This document shows, in pieces, positions 16,544-24,190 of a stretch of DNA of 64,000 nucleotides (position 1 is its first letter; each line of letters opens with the position of its first letter). The notes beneath the pieces were generated by a model, which saw only the letters and a program-made list of their open reading frames with translations, did no database searches and was not told the origin of the DNA. Both the position numbers and the translations under genes were made by a program. This stretch comes from JADJPO01 sp046330955 (GTDB lineage Bacteria; Actinomycetota; Actinomycetes; Actinomycetales; Kineosporiaceae), in assembly GCA_046330955.1 (NCBI GenBank), contig JAXLRT010000011.1, positions 96,361-160,360 on the forward strand, written 5' to 3'.

Positions 16544-18097
16544 ATGCTGCTCGCCGAGGTCGCGGCCACCTCGACGGCCGTGGCGGGAGCATCGGGGCGC
16601 CGGGCGAAGATCGACCTGCTGGCGGAACGGCTGCGGGCCGCTTCGCCCGGTGACCTGCCGATCCTGGTCAGCTGGCTCGCCGGCCAGCCCCGGCAACGCC
16701 GTACCGGCGTGGGATGGGCGGGCCTGCGGGTCCTGCCCCCGGCGGCCGAACGGCCCAGCCTGACGGTCGAGGCGGTCGACGCGGTGCTCGATCGGACGGC
16801 GGCAGCGGCCGGACCCGGCTCGGCGACGAATCGGCGCGAGCTGATCCTGACCCTGCTGACCCAGGCCACCACGGCCGAACAGTTCTTCCTGCGCGATCTG
16901 CTCTCGGGCGGCGTCCGGCAAGGGGCACAACAAGGCCTGCTGATCGACGCCGTGGCCCAGGCCGCCGGGGCACCGCTCGACCAGGTGCGCCGCGCGATGA
17001 CCTTCACCGGCGACCTGGCGGCGGTGGCCACTGCCCTGCGCGCCACCGGCCCGGCAGCGCTGGCCGACTTCGGCCTCCAGGTGGGCCGCCCGTTGGCACC
17101 GATGCTCGCCCAGAGCGCCCCCGACGTGGCCGCTGCCCTGGAACGCACCGGACCGGCCGGCCTGGAGTGGAAGCTGGACGGTGTCCGAGTGCAGGTGCAC
17201 CGCGACGGCGACGACATCGCGGTCTTCACCCGCACCCTCGACGAGGTCACCGATCGGTTGCCGGAGGTGGTCGAGACCATCCGCGCGCTGCCCGGACGTC
17301 GCATGGTGCTGGACGGCGAGGTGATCGCGCTCGGGCCCGACGACCGCCCGCTGCCGTTCCAGGTGACCGCCGCCCGGACGGCGCGCCGCGACGTCCCGAC
17401 GGCACGCACCGCGGTGCCGCTGAGCACCCGGCTGTTCGACGTGCTGCACCTGGACGACGACGACCTGCTCGATCGCCCAGGGCACGAGCGCCATGACGCG
17501 CTGGTCGCCGTGGCCCCGCCCGACCTGGTGGTGCCGCGGTTGGTGCCGGACGGCGAGACCCCGGAGCAACGCCTCGCCCAGGCCGAGGAGTTCGCGGCCT
17601 CGGCGCTGGCCGCCGGCCACGAGGGCGTCGTGGTCAAGGCGCTGGACGCGAGCTATGCGATGGGCCGGCGGGGGGCGGCCTGGGTCAAGGTCAAGCCGCG
17701 GATCACCCTCGACCTGGTGATCCTGGCGGTCGAGCGCGGCCACGGCCGGCGCAGCGGCTGGTTGTCGAACCTGCACCTGGGCGCCCGTGACCCGGAGGGC
17801 AGCTACGGCCCCCCGGGCGGGTTCGTGATGCTGGGCAAGACGTTCAAGGGCCTGACCGATGCCATGCTGCGCTGGCAGACCGAGCGGTTGACCGAGCTGG
17901 CGATCGCCGACGACGGCTACATCGTCACCGTGCGCCCGGAGCTGGTCGTCGAGGTGGCCTTCGACGGCGTGCAGACCTCCTCGCGCTACCCGGCCGGCAT
18001 GGCGCTGCGGTTCGCCCGGGTCCTGGCGCACCGGCCGGACAAACCCGCCGCACAGGCCGATACCGTCGAGACCGTGCGAACGCATCACCTCGGCTGA
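16544..18097 (+). CDS. ATP-dependent DNA ligase (LigB-type)
   Basis: A 517-residue ligase. The adenylation lysine is in motif I, EWKLDGVRVQVHRDG (K at about 207). Motif III is LDGEVIA, motif IV is EGVVVKAL, and motif V is AWVKVKP. An N-terminal domain of about 190 residues precedes the core and an OB-fold domain follows, as in Mycobacterium LigB. It seals nicks with ATP as cofactor. Replicative sealing in bacteria is normally done by NAD-dependent LigA, so this is probably an accessory repair ligase. No Ku or LigD neighbour is present. Confidence 0.92.
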   Translation: MLLAEVAATSTAVAGASGRRAKIDLLAERLRAASPGDLPILVSWLAGQPRQRRTGVGWAGLRVLPPAAERPSLTVEAVDAVLDRTAAAAGPGSATNRRELILTLLTQATTAEQFFLRDLLSGGVRQGAQQGLLIDAVAQAAGAPLDQVRRAMTFTGDLAAVATALRATGPAALADFGLQVGRPLAPMLAQSAPDVAAALERTGPAGLEWKLDGVRVQVHRDGDDIAVFTRTLDEVTDRLPEVVETIRALPGRRMVLDGEVIALGPDDRPLPFQVTAARTARRDVPTARTAVPLSTRLFDVLHLDDDDLLDRPGHERHDALVAVAPPDLVVPRLVPDGETPEQRLAQAEEFAASALAAGHEGVVVKALDASYAMGRRGAAWVKVKPRITLDLVILAVERGHGRRSGWLSNLHLGARDPEGSYGPPGGFVMLGKTFKGLTDAMLRWQTERLTELAIADDGYIVTVRPELVVEVAFDGVQTSSRYPAGMALRFARVLAHRPDKPAAQADTVETVRTHHLG

Positions 18098-18133
18098 GCC
18101 GGGCGGACGACGGATACGGGGTGAGGCAGGCGC

Positions 18134-18550
18134 ATGGCGATCACGGTGGCGCAGGCGCTGGACCTGCGCGCGGCGGGGCTTCGCTGGACCCCTGCCGCCG
18201 GCGATCGGTTCGTCCTGCCGCACCGCGACATGGACGGCGACGTGTTCGTCCTCTCGGACATGACGGTCCAGGTGCACGACTTCCCGACCGGATCCGTGAT
18301 CGGGTTCAACGGGGTCGCCGAGTGGGCGCTGGACTCGGTGCAGGCCGAGGAGGCGTTGTGGCTGCCGGCCGAGCATCAACTGCGTGACCTGCTGGGCGGC
18401 CTGTTCGTCCGGCTCGCGCGGGTGGAGGACGACGGCCCGGGCACGTTCCGGGTCACGGTGCGCACCCCGGACGGCGAGCAGGAGCACACGGCGGCCGACG
18501 CCGCCCAGGCGTACGCGGCCGCGCTGCTGGCCGTGCTGACCGACCTGTGA
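18134..18550 (+). CDS. Conserved actinobacterial hypothetical protein
   Basis: A 138-residue soluble protein. Relatives are widespread in actinobacteria, recognisable by AGLRWTPAAGDRFVLPHRDMDGDVFVLSDMTVQVHDFPTG and EWALDSVQAEEALWLPAEHQLRDLLG. They are sometimes named pilus assembly protein CpaE, but this protein has no receiver or ParA-like domain and the name is not supported. The function is unknown. It lies 36 bases after the DNA ligase gene in the same direction and ends at a bidirectional hairpin. Confidence 0.8.
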   Translation: MAITVAQALDLRAAGLRWTPAAGDRFVLPHRDMDGDVFVLSDMTVQVHDFPTGSVIGFNGVAEWALDSVQAEEALWLPAEHQLRDLLGGLFVRLARVEDDGPGTFRVTVRTPDGEQEHTAADAAQAYAAALLAVLTDL

Positions 18551-18554
18551 CGGC

Positions 18555-18577
18555 GGCGAGGGGCCCTACCCCTCGCC
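18555..18577. terminator. Bidirectional hairpin between convergent genes
   Basis: GGCGAGGGG (18555-18563) and CCCCTCGCC (18569-18577) pair exactly around CCCTA. The hairpin lies between two convergent genes and covers the stop codon of the PAC2 gene. There is no T-run, as is common in high-GC actinobacteria. Confidence 0.65.
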
Positions 18578-19492
18578 CCGCCCGCGCCGCTCGTTCTCGG
18601 CGGCCAGGAAGCGCTCGAGTTCGGCTCCCAGCTCGTCGGCGGTCGGCAGGTCGGCCGGCACCCCGCCGCCGACGGACTCGGCCTGCTCGGCGGCGATGGC
18701 GTCGTACTGCTCCTCCAGCGCGCGGACCACGGCGGCGACGTCCGGCTGCTCGGCGAGCTGCTCGGCGATCATCTGCTGCACCTTCTCGCCCGCGGTGGCC
18801 AGGGCCTGGGTCGGCAGCCGCAATCCGGCGAGCCGTCCGACGGATTCCAGCAGCACCTGTGCGGCCGCCGGGTACTCGTTCTGGGCCAGGTAGTGCGGCA
18901 CGTGGACGGCGAACCCGGCGGCGTCGCGGCCGGCCTCGCCCAGGCGCAGTTCGAGCAGGCCGGTCATCTGCCCCGGCACCTGCACCCGGCCGACCCACTG
19001 GCGATAATCCGAGACCGTCTCGGGCCGGGTGGCGTGAGCGGTGACCCCGACCGGACGGGTGTGCGGCACCCCCATGGGGATGGCGTGCACCCCGAGCGAC
19101 AACCGGACGCCGTAGTGCTCGACCAGGCCGGTCACCGCGGCGACGAAGCGCTCCCACTGCACGTCGGGCTCGGGGCCGACCATGAGCAGGAAGCCGGTGC
19201 CGGCGAGGTCCTTGGCCAGGTAGATGTGCAGGCTGGGGGCCTGGTAGCTCTCCCAGTGGTCACCGTCGAAGGTCATCACCGGACGGCGGGCGCGGTAGTC
19301 GTACATCTGGTCCAGGTCGAAGGAGACCAGCAGCCGGTGGTCGAGGGTGGCCAGCAGGTGGTCGGCAGCGAGACGGCCGGCCTGACCGGCATCGATGAAG
19401 CCGTTGAGGCAGAACAGGAGAACCGGCTCGGACAGTTCGTCCGGGGTGGGCTGGTCGGCCGTGAACGCGTACAAGCCGCGAGGATCGAGCAT
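18566..19492 (-). CDS. PAC2 family protein (proteasome assembly chaperone-like)
   Basis: A 308-residue protein of the PAC2 family: EPVLLFCLNGFIDAGQAGRLAADHLL near the start and LLMVGPEPDVQWERFVAAVTGLVEHYGV in the middle are the typical strands and helices. The C-terminal 60 residues are strongly charged and helical (EQYDAIAAEQAESVGG). Archaeal and eukaryotic relatives help proteasome assembly. In actinobacteria a proteasome role is a guess and no proteasome gene is in the window. Start ATG 19492 has GAGG a few bases upstream. A DevR-like box lies about 205-225 bases upstream. Confidence 0.85.
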   Translation of the reverse strand: MLDPRGLYAFTADQPTPDELSEPVLLFCLNGFIDAGQAGRLAADHLLATLDHRLLVSFDLDQMYDYRARRPVMTFDGDHWESYQAPSLHIYLAKDLAGTGFLLMVGPEPDVQWERFVAAVTGLVEHYGVRLSLGVHAIPMGVPHTRPVGVTAHATRPETVSDYRQWVGRVQVPGQMTGLLELRLGEAGRDAAGFAVHVPHYLAQNEYPAAAQVLLESVGRLAGLRLPTQALATAGEKVQQMIAEQLAEQPDVAAVVRALEEQYDAIAAEQAESVGGGVPADLPTADELGAELERFLAAENERRGRGEG

Positions 19493-19866
19493 GCCCTCAG
19501 GATAGGGTCCGCCGGCGATCTCCGAACTGCGGACAAAACCCAGCGGCTCGGACCGGTTACTCACCAGGTCCCGTCGCCAACTCCGCTGCCGCGTCTGCGC
19601 AGAGCCGCGGCGCTCGGTCTGTGGCTTTTGGTCACTTGCCTGGGTGAGCCGGTTCGAGCCGCCGTGTTCACAGTGCTCCTCCTTGCCTGACATCGTCTTG
19701 GGACTTTGGTCCCGTGACCTGAACTGGGTCGTCGTGGTCCCCGGGGCGTGCGGGGGTACGCCGGGATCGTGCGCGTCGACACGGTTTCGCCGGACCCGCG
19801 CCGATAGCGTTGTTCTCGTCCGCCCCGACCCGACGGACCCGACCACCACGACCGAGGAGGTGCCAG
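19493..19866. other. 374-base divergent intergenic region
   Basis: This region separates the divergent PAC2 and penicillin-binding-protein-like genes. It holds the DevR/DosR-like palindrome at 19697-19716 and the Shine-Dalgarno GAGGAGG of the downstream gene at 19855-19861. Open frames exist on both strands but have no family resemblance or ribosome binding site. Confidence 0.6.
19697..19716. promoter_or_regulatory. DevR/DosR-type box
   Basis: The sequence TTGGGACTTTGGTCCCGTGA matches the mycobacterial DosR/DevR consensus (TTSGGGACTWWAGTCCCSAA) closely, with a near-perfect GGGAC/GTCCC palindrome. It lies between the divergent PAC2 and transpeptidase-like genes, so it could activate either. 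A DevR-like regulator is encoded 8 kb downstream, with a second, weaker box before its operon. Confidence 0.6.
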
Positions 19867-21630
19867 GTGAAGGGATGCCTGGCACGCGTGTCCGGCGGTG
19901 CGTTGTTGATCGTGGTCTTCGCCCTGCTCGCCATGCTGGTCTGGCGGCGGCCGCCGAGCGCCGGCGAGCCGGAGCCATCCCCCGTCGGCGTCGATTTCGC
20001 CGCGGCCTGGCAGGCGGGCCGGCTGGACGACGTCAGCTACGACCCGAGCACCCCGCCCGCTCTCGACAACGGCAACGCGCGCAAGATCGCCGCCGAGGCC
20101 CGGCGCATCGTCCAGGACCTGTCACCGGACGACGAGGATCACCCGGTCACGGTCATGGCCGTGGGTCGGCCCCGGCAGATCACCCAGCCCGAGTCCGATC
20201 TGCGAGCGGGCGATCAGATGCAGGCGCTCGAGGTGAGCTGGCGACTCGGCCACGACCGCACCTGGACCTACCGCACCGAGGTCGCGATCCGCCGGACCGA
20301 CGATCAGTCGCGGGTGCTGTGGCGGCCCAGCGCGATCCATCCCGCCCTCACCGAGGGGCTGCGCCTGACCACCCGACGGCTGAGGGCCGGCCGCGCCCCG
20401 ATCCTCGGGGCCGATGCGCAGCCGCTGGCCGCCGGTGTCGCGGACCGGTTGGTGGGGGCCGTGGCCACCGCCACCGCCGACCTGGTCGCCACCAACCCCG
20501 ATCGCGTGGTGGCCGGCGACGTGGTCGGCACCAGCGGGTTGAACCTGATGTACGACGCCCAGCTCGCCGGGACGGCGGGACTCGAGGTGATCTCGGAGCC
20601 GATGCGGCCGTCCACGCCGGTCCAGCCCCTGGTGCGTCAGCTGTTCGTCTTCCCGCCGGTGCCGGGCAAGCCGTTGCGCCTGAGTCTGGACCCGGCCTGG
20701 CAGCAGCGGGCCGACGCCGCCGCGCGGGCCGCCAAGGCCCCCGTGGGGGTGGTCGCCCTGGACGCCATGACCGGGCGCGTCCTCGCGGTGGCCAGCGCCG
20801 GCGGCGACGGCCGCGACCTGGCCTTGCAGGGCCGGTACCCGGGCGGCGGGGCGCTGCGCCTGGTGACCACGCTGGCCGCCGTCCGAGCCGGTCAGTTCAG
20901 TGGCTCGGGCCTGGACCTGGCGACGGCCGGACGCGCCGGCCTGGACACGCTCGCGCTCGACTGCCGCCCGTACGACGTCGAGGCCCAGCGGTTCACCAAC
21001 CCCTCCTCGGCGCCCCAGACCTCCCCGGTCCCCCTCGGTACCGGGATCGCTCGCGAGTGCGTGACCGGGCTGGGGCGATTGGTGGCCTCGCTGCCGGCCG
21101 ACGCCCTGCCGGACGCCGCGGCCACGCTCGGCATCAGCCTGCCCAGCGCCACCGGAACCCGCGCCTTCGACGGCGTCGTCCCCCACCCGCGCAGCACTCT
21201 CGAACAGGTGCAGAACGCCCTCGGCGAGGGCACGGTGCTGGTGAGCCCACTGGCCATGGCCCGGGCCAGCGCCACCGTGGCCTCCGGAGTGGCCCACCCA
21301 CCGACCCTGGTCGGTGATCAGGGCACCGTGCCGGATGCGCCGGCTCAGCTCGCCGGTAGCGAACAGGCGGTGCTGAGCGCGTTGATGCGCGACTCGGTCG
21401 GCCTGGACGAGCCCTTGACCCCCCTGCGCACGGTCGGGTCGGGTGCCGTGGCCGCCTTCGGCGGAACGGCGGGGTACGGTCCCGCCGCCACCGCCCCCAT
21501 GTACGGCTGGTGCACCGGGTATCAGGGGTCGGTGGCCTTCGCCGTCCTGGTCGCCAACGGCACCTCCGGCGCGCCGGATCCCCGGCTCGCACGCCGAGCG
21601 GCCGACGTGGCCGCCTCGCTGCTGGGCTAA
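19867..21630 (+). CDS. Penicillin-binding-protein homologue lacking catalytic motifs
   Basis: A 587-residue membrane-anchored protein: one N-terminal TM helix (about 8-26), an NTF2-like domain (about 42-160) and a transpeptidase-like domain (about 265-585). The fold signature is clear (GVVALDAMTGRVLAVAS, and EGTVLVSPLAMARASATVASG). Yet all active-site motifs are gone: SxxK is G-A-L-R at 328-331, SxN is E-C-V at 397-399, and KTGT is F-G-G-T at 531-534. It should not acylate with penicillin or cross-link peptidoglycan and may be a scaffold or regulator. Start GTG 19867 has GAGGAGG 6 bases upstream. CorA follows after 9 bases. Confidence 0.85.
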   Translation: MKGCLARVSGGALLIVVFALLAMLVWRRPPSAGEPEPSPVGVDFAAAWQAGRLDDVSYDPSTPPALDNGNARKIAAEARRIVQDLSPDDEDHPVTVMAVGRPRQITQPESDLRAGDQMQALEVSWRLGHDRTWTYRTEVAIRRTDDQSRVLWRPSAIHPALTEGLRLTTRRLRAGRAPILGADAQPLAAGVADRLVGAVATATADLVATNPDRVVAGDVVGTSGLNLMYDAQLAGTAGLEVISEPMRPSTPVQPLVRQLFVFPPVPGKPLRLSLDPAWQQRADAAARAAKAPVGVVALDAMTGRVLAVASAGGDGRDLALQGRYPGGGALRLVTTLAAVRAGQFSGSGLDLATAGRAGLDTLALDCRPYDVEAQRFTNPSSAPQTSPVPLGTGIARECVTGLGRLVASLPADALPDAAATLGISLPSATGTRAFDGVVPHPRSTLEQVQNALGEGTVLVSPLAMARASATVASGVAHPPTLVGDQGTVPDAPAQLAGSEQAVLSALMRDSVGLDEPLTPLRTVGSGAVAAFGGTAGYGPAATAPMYGWCTGYQGSVAFAVLVANGTSGAPDPRLARRAADVAASLLG

Positions 21631-21639
21631 CCTGCGACC

Positions 21640-22656
21640 GTGCCCGACACGCCCGACACCGTCGTGCAGGCAGCCGACCAGCCGACCGGGATTCGCACCC
21701 GGCTCTACCGCGGCGGGATCCTGGAGCTGGACGCCTTCCCGGTGGCCGACGTCTCGGAGCACCTGCAGCACGAGGACGCCGTGGTGTGGATCGACCTGAT
21801 CGATCCGGATCGGTTCGCCCTCGACGTCGTCGCCGAGGAGCTGTCGCTGCACGCCCTGGCCCTCGAGGACGCGCTCACCCGTCACGAGCGGCCCAAGGTG
21901 CACCGCTACCGCGAGCACCTGTTCGTCAGCGCCGTGCACGTTCGGCTGGTGGACACCTCGGGCGAGCTGACGCTGACGGAGGTGTCGGCGTTCGTCACCC
22001 CCCGGGCACTGGTCACGGTGCACGCGCCGGGATTCCCGATCGAGGACGTCATCGCCGGCTGGGACAGTTCCGCCGACCTGGTCGAGCACGGCGTCGCCTA
22101 CCTGCTGCACGGACTGCTGGACGTCGTGGTGGACAGTCACTTCGATGCCGTCCGTGCCCTCGACGAGGAGCTGGACGGCCTGGAGGATCTGCTGTTCGCC
22201 GACAGCCCGCCGCCGAACCTGGTGCAGCGCCGGACGTTCGAGTTGCGCAAGTCGGTGGTCCTGCTGCGACGCGTGGTGTTGCCGATGCGCGAGGTGGTCA
22301 ACACGTTGTTGCGCCGCGATCTGGGCATCGTCCCGGGACCGCTGGTGCCCTACTACCAGGACGTGTACGACCACGTGCTGCGGGCGACCGAGTGGACGGA
22401 GTCACTGCGCGACCTGGTCTCGACCGTGCTCGAGACCCACCTGACCATCCAGGGCAACCGGCTGAACTCGGTGATGAAGAAGGTCACCGGCTGGGCGGCC
22501 ATCATCGCGGTCCCGACGGCGGTGACCGGCTTCTACGGCCAGAACGTCCCCTACCCGGGATTCGGTCACGCCCTCGGCTTCTGGACCTCGACGATCGCGA
22601 TCGTGACCCTGTCCGCCCTGCTCTACGGCGTGTTCCGCTACCGCGACTGGATCTGA
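21640..22656 (+). CDS. corA: CorA-type magnesium/cobalt transporter
   Basis: A 338-residue CorA-family channel: a large acidic cytosolic N-terminal domain (about 1-275) and two C-terminal TM helices. The pore signature after TM1 reads TGFYGQNVPYPG; the classical form is YGMN, so Met is replaced by Gln, a change seen in other actinobacterial CorA proteins. It forms a homopentamer carrying Mg2+ (or Co2+/Ni2+) into the cell. Start is GTG 21640, 9 bases after the preceding stop, suggesting a two-gene transcript. A strong hairpin follows. Confidence 0.93.
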   Translation: MPDTPDTVVQAADQPTGIRTRLYRGGILELDAFPVADVSEHLQHEDAVVWIDLIDPDRFALDVVAEELSLHALALEDALTRHERPKVHRYREHLFVSAVHVRLVDTSGELTLTEVSAFVTPRALVTVHAPGFPIEDVIAGWDSSADLVEHGVAYLLHGLLDVVVDSHFDAVRALDEELDGLEDLLFADSPPPNLVQRRTFELRKSVVLLRRVVLPMREVVNTLLRRDLGIVPGPLVPYYQDVYDHVLRATEWTESLRDLVSTVLETHLTIQGNRLNSVMKKVTGWAAIIAVPTAVTGFYGQNVPYPGFGHALGFWTSTIAIVTLSALLYGVFRYRDWI

Positions 22657-22673
22657 GCGCCGTGGCACCGCCG

Positions 22674-22706
22674 TCGTCCGGGGCTCGCGGGGTGAGCCCC
22701 GGACGA
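22674..22706. terminator. Strong bidirectional hairpin after corA
   Basis: Arms TCGTCCGGGGCTC (22674-22686) and GAGCCCCGGACGA (22694-22706) are exact 13-base complements around a 7-base loop. It lies between corA and the convergent SRPBCC gene, 17 and 11 bases from their stops, so it probably terminates both. Confidence 0.75.
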
Positions 22707-22717
22707 AGACGGTCGGC

Positions 22718-23146
22718 TCAGCTCTCGGCGGCCTGAGCCAGTGCGGCGAGAGCGGCGTTCCAGCGGGTTGTCAGGGCGTCGACGTCGCTGACCGCGCTCA
22801 GGTGGTCCTGGCGCAGGTCGAGCCGGGTGGCGTCACCGTCGGTGCGCAGATCGATCTCGACGATCGAGGGCGGGCTGTCAGGAGTCTCGTGCCAGGACAC
22901 CCGCAGCTGTTCCAGGGGGTGGTAGCTGCGCAGCACTCCGCTGACACCATCGGAGCAGTGGTACGGCTCGCCCTTGCCACCCAGGCGAGCACCCTCGCCC
23001 AGCAGAGCCTCCGCACCGGCGGGACTGACCAGCACCTCCCAGACGTGGGTCAACGGAGCCGACACGGCCCGGCTGACCTCGACCACGGGAGGCGCGCCGA
23101 GCTTCCCGGTGGCCTGCTCCTCCGACTCACTGACGCTTGCCGACAT
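22718..23146 (-). CDS. SRPBCC-fold (START/AHSA1-like) protein
   Basis: A 142-residue single-domain protein of the SRPBCC ligand-binding fold. VVEVSRAVSAPLTHVWEVLVSPAGAEALLG is the first strand and helices, and the C-terminal helix is LTTRWNAALAALAQAA. Relatives are called polyketide cyclase or Hsp90 ATPase activator-like and bind hydrophobic ligands. The function is unknown. Start ATG 23146 has GAGGAGG 6 bases upstream; the frame's earlier start at 23170 lies before this site. Confidence 0.8.
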   Translation of the reverse strand: MSASVSESEEQATGKLGAPPVVEVSRAVSAPLTHVWEVLVSPAGAEALLGEGARLGGKGEPYHCSDGVSGVLRSYHPLEQLRVSWHETPDSPPSIVEIDLRTDGDATRLDLRQDHLSAVSDVDALTTRWNAALAALAQAAES

Positions 23147-23239
23147 GGTGCCCTCCTCGTTCCGCGACAACCGGCCCCGGTTGCGGAACCGGTGCTCCCA
23201 TCAGACTCCTCGCAGCGCCTCCCCACAAGTCCCCCGTTG

Positions 23240-23287
23240 GCCGGATCACACTGCTGCGGATGCCGGATCACACGGCCGCCGGATCAC
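23240..23287. repeat. Three direct repeats of GCCGGATCAC
   Basis: Exact copies begin at 23240, 23262 and 23278, in the gap between the SRPBCC gene start and the excalibur gene stop. Spacing is 22 and 16 bases. The copies lie upstream of the SRPBCC promoter side, so they may be operator half-sites, but they are short. Confidence 0.45.
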
Positions 23288-23300
23288 CCTGGTGCCGGGG

Positions 23301-23846
23301 TCAACTCGGCTTGCCGCTGCAGGCGACGCCGTCGCCGTTCTTGTCCAGGCCGTCGCGATACCCCGGCTGGCCGCGCAGCAACGGCTCCACCCCGGCTGCG
23401 GCCACCTCGGCGCAGTTCTTGTAGAACACCTGGACCGAGCCGGACGGCGACGGCTCCCCTGTCGGCCGAGCGGTCGGTGTGGGCTTCGCCGACGGTGAGG
23501 TGGGCGATGGCGCCGAACGGGAGGCCGTCGGCGCCGTCGTCCGGGACGTCGACCTCGACCCGGTCACGCCGGGCGCGGGCCGGTCCGCCGGCGCCCCGGG
23601 GCTCCGGCCCGGCGCCGACGTCACGGAGCTCGCAGGCTGCCGGGAGGGCGGGGCTGCCACGGTCGAGGACGTGGGCAGTGCCTCGACCGGGACCAACTGC
23701 GCGGCGCCATCGAACCGATGCGACAGCACCAGTGCGGTCGCCGAGACCACGAGGGCGAACCCGGCGACGATCAGTCCGGCCTGCTCGGCGGCGGTCAGGT
23801 GAGCGCGCAGTGCCCGCAGGGGGCGCATTCCGCGGCGCGGGTGCAT
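23301..23846 (-). CDS. Membrane-anchored excalibur calcium-binding domain protein
   Basis: A 181-residue protein: a basic N-terminus, a TM or signal-anchor segment (AGLIVAGFALVVSATALVLS, about 22-41), a long Ser/Thr/Pro/Ala linker (about 55-140), and a C-terminal excalibur domain. That domain has FYKNCAEVAAAG and the calcium-type loop DKNGDGVAC, with the two conserved cysteines. It is exposed outside the membrane. Excalibur domains occur in surface proteins and nucleases; no nuclease domain is present here. Start ATG 23846 has GAAAGG upstream. The gene is divergent from the secreted metalloprotease. Confidence 0.85.
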   Translation of the reverse strand: MHPRRGMRPLRALRAHLTAAEQAGLIVAGFALVVSATALVLSHRFDGAAQLVPVEALPTSSTVAAPPSRQPASSVTSAPGRSPGAPADRPAPGVTGSRSTSRTTAPTASRSAPSPTSPSAKPTPTARPTGEPSPSGSVQVFYKNCAEVAAAGVEPLLRGQPGYRDGLDKNGDGVACSGKPS

Positions 23847-24190
23847 GAGCAGTGAGCCTTTCTCGATCCGGAGACTGCGTCGTGGTGCGGGTGGCTGCCT
23901 GGCGGTGCGGACGTCCGCCGCCTCGGGGGCGGGCCGATCGAGTGAGTTGCCCACTGCACCCGTTCGCCACCCTCGACGCCGCAGCGTGAGCGGCGCCACG
24001 TCGGCATCACCCGGACGCCGCGCGCCCGAGCAGGCCACGGGGCCGACCGGGTCCGGGCCTGGACCGGTCGTGACCTCAGACGGTACTGGGCTCGTCCGTA
24101 CGGGTGCTCGGTTTCGAAACAGGTGCGTTCAAGGAGCGCGCCCGCCGATGCCGAGTGACTTGGGCAAGCGACACGTCACGGAGGACCCCA
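23847..24190. other. 344-base divergent intergenic region
   Basis: This region lies between two genes for surface or secreted proteins. A perfect 10-base palindrome GTTTCGAAAC occupies 24111-24120, 71 bases before the metalloprotease start, and the Shine-Dalgarno GGAGGA lies at 24180-24185. I see no further gene. Confidence 0.5.

Noticed and set aside
13602..16592. A 996-codon minus-strand open frame opposite pfp, DUF1028 and DUF937 genes
   Set aside because: It spans three well-supported plus-strand genes and their gaps and has no recognisable domain.
18134..18550. Naming the gene cpaE (pilus assembly)
   Set aside because: The 138-residue protein has neither a receiver domain nor a ParA-like ATPase; the name circulates through automatic annotation only.
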